The notes: generated by a model from the sequence alone, not told the origin. Shown: positions 53,655-62,991, counted from the first letter of the stretch. The stretch is DNA of 64,000 nucleotides from an uncultured Bacilli bacterium (GCA_934157235.1 CAKPHH010000003.1:62001-126000), one strand, 5' to 3'. Numbers and translations are program-made.

Positions 53655-55097
53655 TTAAAATATTAGTGTGAATAACGTTAATAGGATAATATTAGCAATA
53701 GCAATTGTTAAAACTACTTTCCATGCCCATTTTACCCATGTACTATATTCTACTTTAGCAAGTGCTAAACCACCCATGATTGCTCCACAAGTTGGAGTAA
53801 TTAAGTTTACTAGTCCATTTGCTGCTACTAAAGTCATTATTGTAGCTTCAACGCTATGTCCAAGTTGACTAGCTAATGGTCCAATGATTGGAGCAGATAG
53901 TGCTGCTAGACCAGATGATGATGGTACTAATACTGATAATACAATATTAATTATATAATTCATTGGTGCGAATAAGAATGCAGGTACATCTTTTAATAAT
54001 TCAGCAGCATTGTAAATAATATAATTATCTAAGTAAGTTGTTTTCATTAATACACTAGCACCACGAGCAACAGCAATGATTAAGATAACTCCTACCATGT
54101 CATCTGCTCCATCTACAAATGTATCAACAAGTTTCTTTTCAGGCATTTTGTTAACGATACCAATGATAATTGCCATTATTAAGAACCAAAGTGCTGATTC
54201 ATTGAAGTACCAATTTCCTAATGAACTACCAGTTAACCAACCAGTAAATCCATCAAAGAATGTTATACCAAATTCACCCCATGGAATGAATCCAATAATC
54301 ATGATTAAGAAAGTAAGTGCAAATAGAACTAAAGTTACTTTTTGTTTTCCATTTAATGAAATGTCTTCATCAATTTCTTCTTTGCCATATTTCTTTTCCA
54401 TTTTTTGTTGTTCTCTTAAACTTAGGATAGTTGATCCTTTGTCTTTTTTAACTTTTCTAGCATATTTCATTACGAAGTAAATTGAGATTGCTAGAGTTGA
54501 TAACCATAATATTGTACCGATTAAGATAATAATACCTTGGTTAACTTGTGTACCTTCTGGTAATGATGATACTGCAGCACCTACAGCGAATGGGTTGATA
54601 GTTGAACCTAAGCAACCAGACCCAGCACCTAATAGTACGATTGCTGAAGCGACAATTGTATCCATACCAGCAGCTACCATTGTAGCGGCAAGAATTGCAT
54701 AGAAACCAACTGTTTCCTCTAGCATACCATATGTAGTACCACAAGCTGAGAATATGAACATTAATATTGGAATTAATGCTAATTCATTTCCTTTTAGTTT
54801 TTTGATTAAAACTTGTATTCCTGTTTCAAGTGCTCCTGTTGAATTAATTATTGCAAGGAATCCACCTAAAATCATAACGAATATACTTACATCTACGGCA
54901 TCAGCAAATCCTAAAATTGGTGATAATAGAATTTCTGATAATTTTGCACCAACAACTCCTGAACCATTAACGATTTCTTCACCTTTAAATTGAGCTCCTG
55001 GTAATAGATGTGAAAGTATTCCTAATACAAAAATCAATAATATAATTATTGTGAATGAAGATAGTGCAAGACTAAACTTCTTCTTTCTTTTTGACAT
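53655..55097 (-). CDS. YfcC/ArcD-type arginine:ornithine antiporter (DcuC-like superfamily)
   Basis: This 480-residue transporter has about twelve spans and typical YfcC motifs: GALETGIQVLIKKLKG, FIFSACGTTYGMLEETVGFY, GAGSGCLGSTINPFAVGAA and VPSSSGLAALSAPIIGPLA. The DcuC-like family includes streptococcal ArcD. Placed directly after carbamate kinase in the arc operon, it is very likely the arginine/ornithine exchanger that feeds arginine in and removes ornithine. It is 14 nt downstream of arcC in transcription order. Confidence 0.88.
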   Translation of the reverse strand: MSKRKKKFSLALSSFTIIILLIFVLGILSHLLPGAQFKGEEIVNGSGVVGAKLSEILLSPILGFADAVDVSIFVMILGGFLAIINSTGALETGIQVLIKKLKGNELALIPILMFIFSACGTTYGMLEETVGFYAILAATMVAAGMDTIVASAIVLLGAGSGCLGSTINPFAVGAAVSSLPEGTQVNQGIIILIGTILWLSTLAISIYFVMKYARKVKKDKGSTILSLREQQKMEKKYGKEEIDEDISLNGKQKVTLVLFALTFLIMIIGFIPWGEFGITFFDGFTGWLTGSSLGNWYFNESALWFLIMAIIIGIVNKMPEKKLVDTFVDGADDMVGVILIIAVARGASVLMKTTYLDNYIIYNAAELLKDVPAFLFAPMNYIINIVLSVLVPSSSGLAALSAPIIGPLASQLGHSVEATIMTLVAANGLVNLITPTCGAIMGGLALAKVEYSTWVKWAWKVVLTIAIANIILLTLFTLIF

Positions 55098-55111
55098 TTT
55101 TACTCTCCTCT

Positions 55112-56038
55112 TTACTTTTTTATAATTGTACCTGTTTTACCTGCTAAAGCTTCTTTGGCTTTTTGTAGCGATGTTATCAAAGCATAACCATTAGATTCTT
55201 TAGCAAAGTCACAACAAGCTTCTACTTTTGGTAGCATACTACCTTCTGCTACTTCTTTAGTTTGAATTAAATTCATAGCTTCTTCAATTGTTAAACTACT
55301 TAGACCTTGTTCATTTTCTTGTTTATAATTAATATAAACTTGGTCTACAGCAGTTAGTATTAGAAGAACGTCTGCATTTAATTCAAGGGCTAATCTAGCA
55401 CTAGTGCGATCCTTATCAATAACAGCATCAACACCTTCATAGCCATCTTTCCCTTTTACTACCGGTATTCCACCTCCTCCACAAGCAATAACGATATTGC
55501 CTTTTTCTACTAAATCATGAATAGTCATGATTTCGACAATTTTAATAGGCTTTGGACTTGCTACGACACGACGATAACCTCTACCAGCATCTTCTTTCAT
55601 AGCATAACCTTTTTCTTCTGCAATCTTTTTAGCTTCTTCTTCAGTATAGAAACTTCCGATAGGCTTAGTTGGATTTTCAAAAGCTTTATCATTTTTATCT
55701 ACTTCAACTTGCGTAATTATAGTTGCACAATTTTTATTAATATTTCTTTTAGCTAATTCTTTTTGAATTGATTGTTGTAGATGATAACCAATGTATCCTT
55801 GACTCATAGCTCCACATTCAGCAAATGGCATTTCTGGTGAATCAATACTTTTATGTGATTCTTCCATTGCTAAATTGATCATTCCTACTTGTGGACCATT
55901 ACCATGAGAAACAACTACATTGTTTCCTTCTTCTACTAAGTCAACTATACTTTTAGCAGTTTCTTTTACTAACTCTAATTGTTCTTTTGGACTTTTTCCT
56001 AGAGCATTTCCCCCTAGAGCAATAACGATTGTTTTCAT
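55112..56038 (-). CDS. arcC: Carbamate kinase
   Basis: ArcC makes ATP from carbamoyl phosphate, the energy-yielding step of arginine deiminase fermentation. It has VIALGGNALGKSPKEQ, VSHGNGPQVGMINLAME, CAGA-type FAECGAMSQGYIGYHL, ACGGGGIPV and DKDRTSARLALELNADVLLILT near residue 220. 308 residues, normal. Its start codon overlaps the arcB stop by 1 nt. Confidence 0.97.
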   Translation of the reverse strand: MKTIVIALGGNALGKSPKEQLELVKETAKSIVDLVEEGNNVVVSHGNGPQVGMINLAMEESHKSIDSPEMPFAECGAMSQGYIGYHLQQSIQKELAKRNINKNCATIITQVEVDKNDKAFENPTKPIGSFYTEEEAKKIAEEKGYAMKEDAGRGYRRVVASPKPIKIVEIMTIHDLVEKGNIVIACGGGGIPVVKGKDGYEGVDAVIDKDRTSARLALELNADVLLILTAVDQVYINYKQENEQGLSSLTIEEAMNLIQTKEVAEGSMLPKVEACCDFAKESNGYALITSLQKAKEALAGKTGTIIKK

Positions 56039-57024
56039 TATTTTAATGTCTCATATACTACAGCTTTAATAGTATGAAGTCTATTTTCAGCTTGATCAAA
56101 TACTTTAGATTGACTTGATTCAAATACTTCATCAGTTACTTCCATTTCTTTTAAGCCATATTTTTCATAGATTTGTTTTCCAATTGTTGTACCAGTATTG
56201 TGGAATGATGGTAAACAATGTAAGAATATTGCATTAGAGTTAGCGTTAGCCATGATTTCACTATTTACTTGGTATGGACGAAGTTGATTAATTCTTTGTT
56301 CCCAAAGTTCTTCTTTTTCACCCATTGATACCCAAACATCTGTATATAATACATCAGCATTTTTAGTACCTTCCATAGCATCTTCAGTTAAAGTGATTGT
56401 TGCTCCTGAGGCGTTAGCAAAACCTTTACAAGTTTCTACTAAGTCAGCTGCTGGGAATAGTTCTTTTGGTGAACAACAAGTAAAGTTTACACCTAGTTTT
56501 GAACAAATAACCATTAGTGAGTTAGCAACATTATTTCTAGCATCACCTAAGAATACTAGTTTTAAACCTTTTAACTTACCGAAGTTTTCATATACAGTCA
56601 TTAAGTCAGCTAACATTTGTGTTGGATGGAATTCATTAGTTAAGCCATTCCATACTGGTACTGTAGCATAACGTGCTATTTCTTCAACTATTTCTTGATC
56701 AAAGCCACGATACTCAATACCATCATACATTCTTGTTAAAACTCTTGCTGTATCAGCTATTGTTTCTTTTTTACCCATTTGTGAACCTGTTGGTCCTAGG
56801 TAAGTTACACCCATACCTAAATCTAGTCCTGCTACTTCAAAAGCACAACGAGTTCTTGTTGAATCTTTTTCAAATAGTAAAACGATATTTTTTCCTCTTA
56901 ATTCATCATGAGGAATACCGGCATGTTTTTTCTTTTTTAGATCAATAGCAACATCGATTAGATATTCTATTTCTTCTGGAGTATAATCTAATAATTTTAG
57001 GAAATCTCTACCATGTAAATTCAT
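56038..57024 (-). CDS. arcB: Ornithine carbamoyltransferase (catabolic)
   Basis: It converts citrulline and phosphate to ornithine and carbamoyl phosphate. It has the carbamoyl-phosphate site FEKDSTRTRCAFEVA, the SMGxKE-type WVSMGEKEELW, HPTQMLADLMT, FLHCLPSFHN and VFDQAENRLHTIKAV. The true start is the ATG at 57024, which shares one base with the arcA TAA and has GGAGG upstream; a 12-residue longer frame would run inside arcA. The catabolic role is inferred from the arcA and arcC neighbours. Confidence 0.96.
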   Translation of the reverse strand: MNLHGRDFLKLLDYTPEEIEYLIDVAIDLKKKKHAGIPHDELRGKNIVLLFEKDSTRTRCAFEVAGLDLGMGVTYLGPTGSQMGKKETIADTARVLTRMYDGIEYRGFDQEIVEEIARYATVPVWNGLTNEFHPTQMLADLMTVYENFGKLKGLKLVFLGDARNNVANSLMVICSKLGVNFTCCSPKELFPAADLVETCKGFANASGATITLTEDAMEGTKNADVLYTDVWVSMGEKEELWEQRINQLRPYQVNSEIMANANSNAIFLHCLPSFHNTGTTIGKQIYEKYGLKEMEVTDEVFESSQSKVFDQAENRLHTIKAVVYETLK

Positions 57025-58268
57025 TAAATATCCTCCCTTACTAATGGCATACTCATACATCTTGGACCTCCACGTCCACGAGATAATTCTGCTCCATGAA
57101 TTTCAATTACTTTTAATCCATATGAACGAAGTACAGCATTTGTTAGGTTGTTACGATCATAAACAACTACTACCCCTGGAGCAATACATAATGTGTTGCT
57201 ACCATCATTCCATTGTTCACGTTCTGCTGAAACTTTGTCTCCTCCTGCACATGGAATTAAGGTTACTTTACGTCCAACATATTTTGTTAGAATTTCCTCT
57301 AATGGAGCATTGATTTCAGTTACTGTTAGGTCTTCATCACTATTAGGATCATCTCCTTCAGTAATTTCAAACACTTGTAATGTTCCCATTATTCCAGGAT
57401 GGTATGTAAACTTATCATAATCAACTTGTGTAAACACTGTGTCAAGGTGCATGAAAGCACGACTTTCTGGGATATTGAATGCTAAAATAGTGTCTATTTT
57501 ACAATCTGGATCTTTAAATAGGTTTTTAGCAATTTGATCAATTGCTTCGGCAGTTGTACGTTGTGAAATACCAATTGCTAAAACATGGTCATTGATATTT
57601 AAAACGTCACCACCCTCAATATGATATGGATTATAACGATCATAATATAATCTTGCTTGGTCTTTATAATCTGGATGATATTTAAAAATGTATTCAGCAT
57701 AAATTGTTTCTCTGTTACGAGTTACAGAATACATTTTATTTAAACTTATACCTTCACCAACACTTGCAAATGGATCTCTTGTAAAATATAAATTTGGCAT
57801 TGGATCAGCAATGAACTCATCCTCTGTTTCAATTAAGTCAACTAGCGATTTTTCAATTTCTCTTTTTCTTCTTGGAATATCACTAATTTGAATACCTTCC
57901 ATTGTCTTTAATACTAATTTTTTACTATTAGTTATTTGATCTAGATAATCAAAAACTAAATATTTGTACTTTGGTGTACGAATACCTGCTTCGTAAATAA
58001 ATTGTTTAATAAATTTATCACGAATTTCATCACTTAGGTCTAGAACGTCGGCCATTAGATTTTCCAAATATACTACTTCTACACCATTTGCTCTTAGGGC
58101 ATCTGCAAATTCATCATGCTCCTTAATGGCATCTGGTAAATATGGAATATCATCAAAAAGAAGTCTAGATAATGTGTCTGGTGTTAAATTTAATAATTCA
58201 TTACCAGGACGATGCAATAGAACTTTTTTTAATGGTCCAATTTCACTTGTTACATGTATTTTTTCCAT
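57024..58268 (-). CDS. arcA: Arginine deiminase
   Basis: It hydrolyses arginine to citrulline and ammonia. It has PGNELLNLTPDT near the N-terminus, NLYFTRDPFASVG, IEGGDVLNI, FMHLDTVFTQVD (His), ERQWNDG-type EREQWNDGSNT, and the nucleophilic Cys in GGPRCMSMPLVRED near residue 404. 414 residues, complete. GGAGGAG precedes the ATG. A compact inverted repeat at 58300-58320 lies about 30 nt upstream and may control it separately from the ABC genes. Confidence 0.98.
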   Translation of the reverse strand: MEKIHVTSEIGPLKKVLLHRPGNELLNLTPDTLSRLLFDDIPYLPDAIKEHDEFADALRANGVEVVYLENLMADVLDLSDEIRDKFIKQFIYEAGIRTPKYKYLVFDYLDQITNSKKLVLKTMEGIQISDIPRRKREIEKSLVDLIETEDEFIADPMPNLYFTRDPFASVGEGISLNKMYSVTRNRETIYAEYIFKYHPDYKDQARLYYDRYNPYHIEGGDVLNINDHVLAIGISQRTTAEAIDQIAKNLFKDPDCKIDTILAFNIPESRAFMHLDTVFTQVDYDKFTYHPGIMGTLQVFEITEGDDPNSDEDLTVTEINAPLEEILTKYVGRKVTLIPCAGGDKVSAEREQWNDGSNTLCIAPGVVVVYDRNNLTNAVLRSYGLKVIEIHGAELSRGRGGPRCMSMPLVREDI

Positions 58269-58299
58269 TTCTTCTCCTCCTTATTTGACGATTTTTTTT

Positions 58300-58320
58300 A
58301 CGAGATCTCGAGAAACTCGT
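58300..58320. promoter_or_regulatory. Inverted repeat upstream of arcA
   Basis: ACGAG ... CTCGT arms enclose a CGAGATCTCG palindrome. It sits in the 81-nt gap between the ABC ATPase gene and arcA. It could be an operator, or an RNA hairpin that sets arcA expression. A run of T follows on the plus-strand side only. Confidence 0.45.
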
Positions 58321-58349
58321 TTATTGCAATGGATTTCTCCATGAATAAC

Positions 58350-59066
58350 CTATTTTATTTTTGATAAGAATTCTTTTAGACGTTCTGTTTTTGGATGATT
58401 AAATATTTCATTTGGCGTTCCCTCTTCTAAAATCTCGCCCTTATCCACGAATAAAACTTTAGTGGCAATATCTTTGGCAAAGTCTAATTCATGAGTTACT
58501 ACTATCATAGTCATGCCTTCAGTTGCTACTCTTTTCATTAGAATTAAAACATCTTCAATCATTTCTGGATCTAGAGCTGATGTTGGTTCATCGAAAAGAA
58601 TAATATCCGGATTCATCATTAGAGATCTTGCTATCGCAACACGTTGTTGTTGTCCACCAGATAAGTTGTTTGGATAGGTATCTCTTTTGTCGTATAGAGA
58701 TATTTCTTTTAGTAGTTCGATGGCTTTTTTATTAGCCTCTTTTTCAGTAAGAACCTTTTCTTTAATTGGAGCTAAAGTTAGATTTTCTAGGACGGTTAAA
58801 TTTTTAAATAAATTGAAGCTTTGGAAAACCATACCGATTTTTTTGCGCATTTCTAATTTATTATTATCAGTTATAACTTTGCCATTATAAATTACTTCTC
58901 CTTTGTTTGGCTTTTCTAGTAAATTTAAGCAACGTAGGAAAGTACTTTTACCAGATCCTGATGGTCCGATAATTACTACTCGTTCACCTTTTTCGACTGT
59001 TAAATTTATTTTATTTAGAACTTTTAATTTACCGAAACTCTTTTCAATATTCTTAGCCTCTAGCAT
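58350..59066 (-). CDS. Polar amino acid ABC importer ATPase
   Basis: This 238-residue ATPase is of the GlnQ/ArtP type: GPSGSGKSTFLRCLNLLEKP (Walker A and family tail), MVFQSFNLFKNLTVLEN (Q-loop), NLSGGQQQRVAIARSL (signature), ILFDEPTSALDPEM (Walker B) and VVTHELDFAKDIATKV. It powers uptake with the adjacent permease, overlapping it by 14 nt. Arginine is the likely substrate, as the next gene is arcA. Confidence 0.93.
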   Translation of the reverse strand: MLEAKNIEKSFGKLKVLNKINLTVEKGERVVIIGPSGSGKSTFLRCLNLLEKPNKGEVIYNGKVITDNNKLEMRKKIGMVFQSFNLFKNLTVLENLTLAPIKEKVLTEKEANKKAIELLKEISLYDKRDTYPNNLSGGQQQRVAIARSLMMNPDIILFDEPTSALDPEMIEDVLILMKRVATEGMTMIVVTHELDFAKDIATKVLFVDKGEILEEGTPNEIFNHPKTERLKEFLSKIK

Positions 59067-59775
59067 GATCTAACACCTTCTTTTCAAATACTGTTAATAG
59101 TTTTGATAAACCTATTGTTAATATTAAATATATTATAGCAATAATGATTAATGGGAAGAAATAATTATATGTTCCAGAGGCAATTATATCAGCTGCTTTT
59201 ACTAAGTCAACAATACCGATGTAACCGGCTACGGATGTTTCTTTTAATAGGGTTATAAATTCATTACCTAAGGCTGGTAAGACATTTCTTATAGCTTGAG
59301 GTAGGATTATTGACTTCATTGTTTCTCTATAAGTTAATCCTAGTGAAGAAGCTGCTTCTTTTTGTCCCTTATCGATAGAATTAATTCCAGACCTTATTAT
59401 TTCTGATACGTAGGCACCAGAGTTTATACCAAAGGCAATTATACCTACTAAGACTGGATTTATATCTACTGTTCTAAAAATTATATAGTAGATTATCATT
59501 AATTGTAGGACAGCGGGTGTCCCTCTGATGATTGTTACATATAACTCAGCTAATTTGTTTAGAAATTTACCTTTGTCAGTTTCTTCATGATAGTTTCTGA
59601 TTAGAGCAATTAGAATACCTAGAATAACACCAATTATAACAGCAAATATAGCAATTACTACTGTACGGCCTAGACCTTCTAAAATAAATTTATAACGATC
59701 TTGTTCGATAATTGATTGGTAAAATTCTTCGGATAAGTTATTAAAAATTTGTGTTATCCATTTAATAAAACTCAT
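59053..59775 (-). CDS. Polar amino acid ABC importer permease
   Basis: This 240-residue protein has about five spans and the HisMQ-family pattern: LGRTVVIAIFAVIIGVILG, TIIRGTPAVLQLMIIYY, AYVSEIIRSGINSIDKGQKEAASSLGLTY (EAA loop contacting the ATPase), LPQAIRNVLPALGNEFI and LKETSVAGYIGI. An extra N-terminal segment of about 35 residues precedes the first span. It lies 11 nt after the binding-protein gene. Substrate inferred as arginine or other basic amino acid. Confidence 0.92.
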   Translation of the reverse strand: MSFIKWITQIFNNLSEEFYQSIIEQDRYKFILEGLGRTVVIAIFAVIIGVILGILIALIRNYHEETDKGKFLNKLAELYVTIIRGTPAVLQLMIIYYIIFRTVDINPVLVGIIAFGINSGAYVSEIIRSGINSIDKGQKEAASSLGLTYRETMKSIILPQAIRNVLPALGNEFITLLKETSVAGYIGIVDLVKAADIIASGTYNYFFPLIIIAIIYLILTIGLSKLLTVFEKKVLDHARG

Positions 59776-59786
59776 TTTGTACCTCT

Positions 59787-60515
59787 TTACTTACTATGAT
59801 TTATAACGTACTTTTCGATTTTTCCTTCAGTCATTAAACGTTCTAGTACTGTGTTAATCTTTTCTAATAATTCGGTGTTACCTTTTTTAACGGCCATACC
59901 GTAAGTGTCTGTAAACAAGATTCCATCTAAGATTTTTAATTCACTATTTTCACTAACTAACTGTTCAGCTGGAACTTGATCCATGATGATACAGTCAGCT
60001 TTATTGTTTTTTACAGCTTCTGCTGCTACTAGAAATTTCTTTTGACGATTAATTTCAGAATCTTTAAAATTCTCGGTTGCATATAAGTCAGCAACTGTAC
60101 CTAGTTGAACAGCAATTCTTTTTCCATTTAGAGAATTTATATCTGTTATTTGACTATCTTTTTTTACAACTACAACTTGATTAGATGTGGTGTATTCGAC
60201 AGTAAAATCTACTTGTTTTTTTCTATCTTCTGTAATACTTAACCCTGCTGCGGCAAAGTCGGCTTTGCCCGATTTTAATTCATTTATAATTGAGTCGAAA
60301 GCAATATCCTTTATGACTAATTTCTTTCCTAATTCTTTAGCGATTTCATTTGCTATATCAATATCTACTCCAACTACCTTGCCATCTTTGTAGTATTCGT
60401 ATGGAGCAAATCCTGCTTCTGTTACCATGACTAATTCATTTTCATTCTTTCCACAACCGGTAAAAAGTAGTGTTGTTATTGCTGTTAGAAGCAATAGTAT
60501 TTTAATTTTTTTCAT
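59787..60515 (-). CDS. Polar amino acid ABC importer binding lipoprotein
   Basis: A lipoprotein signal with lipobox LFTGC (Cys21) precedes a family 3 solute-binding fold: TEAGFAPYEYYKDGKVVGVDIDIANEIAKEL, ELKSGKADFAAAGLSITEDRKKQVDFT, SLNGKRIAVQLGTVADLY and AVKKGNTELLEKINTVL. 242 residues. It delivers a polar amino acid to the permease. The downstream arginine deiminase genes make arginine the best guess. It is first in the operon and close to its promoter. Confidence 0.9.
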   Translation of the reverse strand: MKKIKILLLLTAITTLLFTGCGKNENELVMVTEAGFAPYEYYKDGKVVGVDIDIANEIAKELGKKLVIKDIAFDSIINELKSGKADFAAAGLSITEDRKKQVDFTVEYTTSNQVVVVKKDSQITDINSLNGKRIAVQLGTVADLYATENFKDSEINRQKKFLVAAEAVKNNKADCIIMDQVPAEQLVSENSELKILDGILFTDTYGMAVKKGNTELLEKINTVLERLMTEGKIEKYVINHSK

Positions 60516-60538
60516 ATTTCCCCACCCTATTATGTATC

Positions 60539-60575
60539 ATACTTCGAGTATATCACAACCAAAATCATAAGTAAA
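60539..60575 (-). promoter_or_regulatory. Promoter and palindromic operator of the amino acid/arginine operon
   Basis: On the minus strand TTTACT (60575-60570), 17 bp and TATACT (60552-60547). A perfect 13-bp palindrome ATACT-TCG-AGTAT (60539-60551) overlaps the -10 and start-site region, a position where a repressor would block transcription. Confidence 0.6.
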
Positions 60576-60621
60576 GTTTATTGACGTTTTGAAATTTTTT
60601 TTAGACTAAATTCAGTAAAGA

Positions 60622-60650
60622 ATGACATTGTTTTGATAACTCAGTATAAA
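60622..60650 (+). promoter_or_regulatory. Promoter of the SsuBC-like operon
   Basis: ATGACA (60622-60627), 17 bp and TATAAA (60645-60650) lie about 55 nt upstream of the ATPase start codon. Confidence 0.55.
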
Positions 60651-60704
60651 TATCTATACCATTTAAGGTTACGAGTCATAAAATACTTTAGATTGGGGAT
60701 GCGT

Positions 60705-61454
60705 ATGAAAAATATTTTATTGGAGATTAAAAATTTAAAAAAAATGTATCACAATGATCAAGGAGAAACACTAGCTGTTGATGATGTTAGTTTTGAAGTA
60801 AATAAGAATGAAATTTTATCTATTGTTGGTCCGTCTGGTTGTGGAAAATCTACAATTCTTTCTATATTAACTAATCTAGAAGAAAAATCTGATGGAGATA
60901 TTATTTTTCATGGTAATGAAAATATAGGTTATATGTTACAAAATGATTCCTTATTTCCTTGGCTCACTATTTTGGATAATTGTCTATTGGGTCTAGAAAT
61001 TAATGGAAAGAAGGATAAGAAAACTACCGAAAATGTTATTAGACTTTTGGATAAATATGGGTTGGGAGAATTTAAAGACAAATACCCTGATAGCTTGTCC
61101 GGGGGTATGAAACAGAGAGTTGCTTTAATTAGAACTTTAGCGACTAATCCCTCTTTATTATTACTGGATGAGCCTTATAGTGCCCTTGATTATCAAACTA
61201 GACTTACTTTATCTGATGACATGTATAAAATAATTAAAGCTGAAGGAAAGGCTGCTATTCTTATTACCCATGATATTGCCGAGGCAATAAGTATGTCAGA
61301 TAGAGTTATTGTATTGTCTAGTAGACCGGCTACTGTTAAAAGTGTTTATGAAATAAATCTTACCGATAAAAGGAACCCTATTCATAATCGAAAATGTGTG
61401 GAATTCAATGATTATTATGAAAAGATTTGGAGGGATTTAGATGTCAACTTATAG
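60705..61454 (+). CDS. SsuB/TauB-like ABC importer ATPase
   Basis: This 249-residue ATPase has GPSGCGKSTILSIL (Walker A), YMLQNDSLFPWLTILDN (Q-loop with the FPW typical of nitrate/sulfonate/taurine importers), DSLSGGMKQRVALIRTL (signature) and LLLLDEPYSALDYQTR (Walker B). It powers import with the next gene's permease. I start at 60705 with GGGGA upstream; longer frames reach 60633 without a site. The partner binding protein is probably the membrane-anchored one at 48366. Confidence 0.9.
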   Translation: MKNILLEIKNLKKMYHNDQGETLAVDDVSFEVNKNEILSIVGPSGCGKSTILSILTNLEEKSDGDIIFHGNENIGYMLQNDSLFPWLTILDNCLLGLEINGKKDKKTTENVIRLLDKYGLGEFKDKYPDSLSGGMKQRVALIRTLATNPSLLLLDEPYSALDYQTRLTLSDDMYKIIKAEGKAAILITHDIAEAISMSDRVIVLSSRPATVKSVYEINLTDKRNPIHNRKCVEFNDYYEKIWRDLDVNL

Positions 61455-62241
61455 TGATGAACATTTAGATTATTTAAAAAAGAAAAAACATGAAACGATT
61501 ATTGTACATGTCATTAGAATTTCAATTATTGTACTTTTTTTAGTTATTTGGGAGGTACTTGCTAGAGTTGGAGCTATCAATACATTTTTATCCTCTTCAC
61601 CTAGTCAAGTTTTTACTACTGTATTTTCTTTAATTAAGACTGGTAGTTTATTTGAACATATATGGGTTACACTATATGAAGTTTTAATAAGCTTTTTAAT
61701 TGCTAGTATGTTAGGATTTGTTATTGCAACAATTCTTTGGAGTAACAAGATAGTTGCTAAAATCATTGATCCTTATCTTACAATACTTAACTCACTACCA
61801 AAAGTTGCACTGGGACCTTTAATTATTATTTGGGTTGGTGCTAGTGTTAATTCAATTATTTTTATGGCTCTTTTGATTAGTGCATTTATTACGATTATTA
61901 ATATATATAATGGGTTTATTTCAACTGATAAATCCTATATTACATTACTTAAATCAATGAAGGCTAGTAAATGGCAAATATTTACAAAGGTTGTTTTGCC
62001 TAGTAATCTTGTTACAATAATTAGTGCTTGTAAAATAAATATTTCCATGAACTTGATTGGGGTTATTATGGGAGAGTTGTTGGTATCTAAGCGTGGACTT
62101 GGATATTTAATTATGTATGGTTCACAAGTATTTAATATTAATTTAGTTATTACAAGTGTTGTGATACTTGGGGTTATTTCTTACCTATTGTATTTTGTTG
62201 TTGAAGCCATGGAGAAAAAATTCATTGTGAAAAAGAAATAA
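61441..62241 (+). CDS. SsuC/TauC-like ABC importer permease
   Basis: This 266-residue permease has six spans and family motifs: VIWEVLARVGAINTFLSSSP, an LNSLPKVALGPLIIIWVG stretch ahead of the EAA region (LLKSMKASKWQIFTKVVLPS) and GVIMGELLVSKRGLGYLI. It overlaps the ATPase gene by 14 nt. Substrate unknown; the family imports sulfonates, nitrate, pyrimidines and related compounds. Confidence 0.9.
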   Translation: MSTYSDEHLDYLKKKKHETIIVHVIRISIIVLFLVIWEVLARVGAINTFLSSSPSQVFTTVFSLIKTGSLFEHIWVTLYEVLISFLIASMLGFVIATILWSNKIVAKIIDPYLTILNSLPKVALGPLIIIWVGASVNSIIFMALLISAFITIINIYNGFISTDKSYITLLKSMKASKWQIFTKVVLPSNLVTIISACKINISMNLIGVIMGELLVSKRGLGYLIMYGSQVFNINLVITSVVILGVISYLLYFVVEAMEKKFIVKKK

Positions 62242-62278
62242 AAAGATGAGAATTATTGATTATTGTTCTCATCTTTTT
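62241..62278 (+). terminator. Terminator after the SsuC-like gene
   Basis: A 12-bp stem AAAAGATGAGAA / TTCTCATCTTTT with a 13-nt loop runs into TTTT, overlapping the stop codon of the permease gene. It also lies near the end of the convergent pseudogene. Confidence 0.9.
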
Positions 62279-62279
62279 C

Positions 62280-62991
62280 TTAATGTTCTATTATTGTTTT
62301 ATAGTAGTCACATCTTGTTTTGCCATGATGGTCAACATCTTTTATAGCTCCACAATTTGGATAGTTCATAGTAATATAATTTTTTTCTTTTTTATGCTTT
62401 TCAATGGTGTAATAAATTATTTTTCTATTAACTCTATTTATGTTTATTCCATTTAATAAATGCTTATCATCTAAATAACATAAATCTTGAAAAGCCTTTT
62501 CTTCGACTGCATCTAGATTTTTTATTTCGGCACCAGGCATTTTTGTGGCTATTTCTTTAATTTGCCTATGATTTCCATATATGAATCCTTGATACTTTTT
62601 TAAAAGTTCTTCGTCTTCTTCACTTCAGTCGTTTATGATACCATTTTTGGTATCTATATACAGATCACCTATAATTCTTTTGTTTTTTAAGTAGTCGATT
62701 TTTAAAAGACAGTCATCATAGTAACATCCTGCCGCTTTAGTAATTTTCTCAATATCCATTTCTTTTTTATTTACGACGTAGTCAGTTATAATGGATAGTT
62801 TTTTTCATAATCCGGATCTGGTAAAACTACATTTCCATAAAACTTTGCATATCATTGAAATGACCATTCACCTAAGTTCGAGAAATCAAGATTAGGAGTT
62901 TTCCCTCTTTAGTAACTTTTGAAATGGCGCATATGGGAAAGTAGACTGCACACCATACTATAAATATGATTGCAAGTATTATTATTTGCAT
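62280..62991 (-). pseudogene. Decayed zinc-ribbon membrane protein gene
   Basis: Joining frames gives one protein of about 235 residues: a start at 62991 with a hydrophobic N-terminus, then NLDFSNLGEWSFQ, YGNVVLPDPDYEK, KKEMDIEKITKAAGCYYDD, IYGNHRQIKEIA, and a zinc-ribbon-like end. Two 1-base losses lie in A-runs (near 62911 and 62788 on this strand), and two in-frame TGA sit where Trp fits (FQ-TGA-YAKF and ND-TGA-SEED). Two expected ribbon Cys read Tyr (NYPNCGA and CDYYKT). Only the last 86 codons remain as an open frame. The gene looks dead. Similar intact proteins occur in gut Bacilli, as far as I recall. Confidence 0.75.

Noticed and set aside
54076..54480. 134-codon plus-strand frame opposite the YfcC-type antiporter
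   Set aside because: It is a shadow of the transporter gene with no recognisable motif or promoter.
60516..60704. Riboswitch in front of the SsuBC-like operon
   Set aside because: The leader after the proposed promoter is only about 50 nt and shows no conserved paired structure that I recognise.
62280..62991. Genetic code 4 (TGA read as Trp) for the whole window
   Set aside because: Every intact gene uses TGG for Trp, and no other long gene has internal TGA. Only this damaged gene has TGA at Trp-like positions, together with frameshifts.
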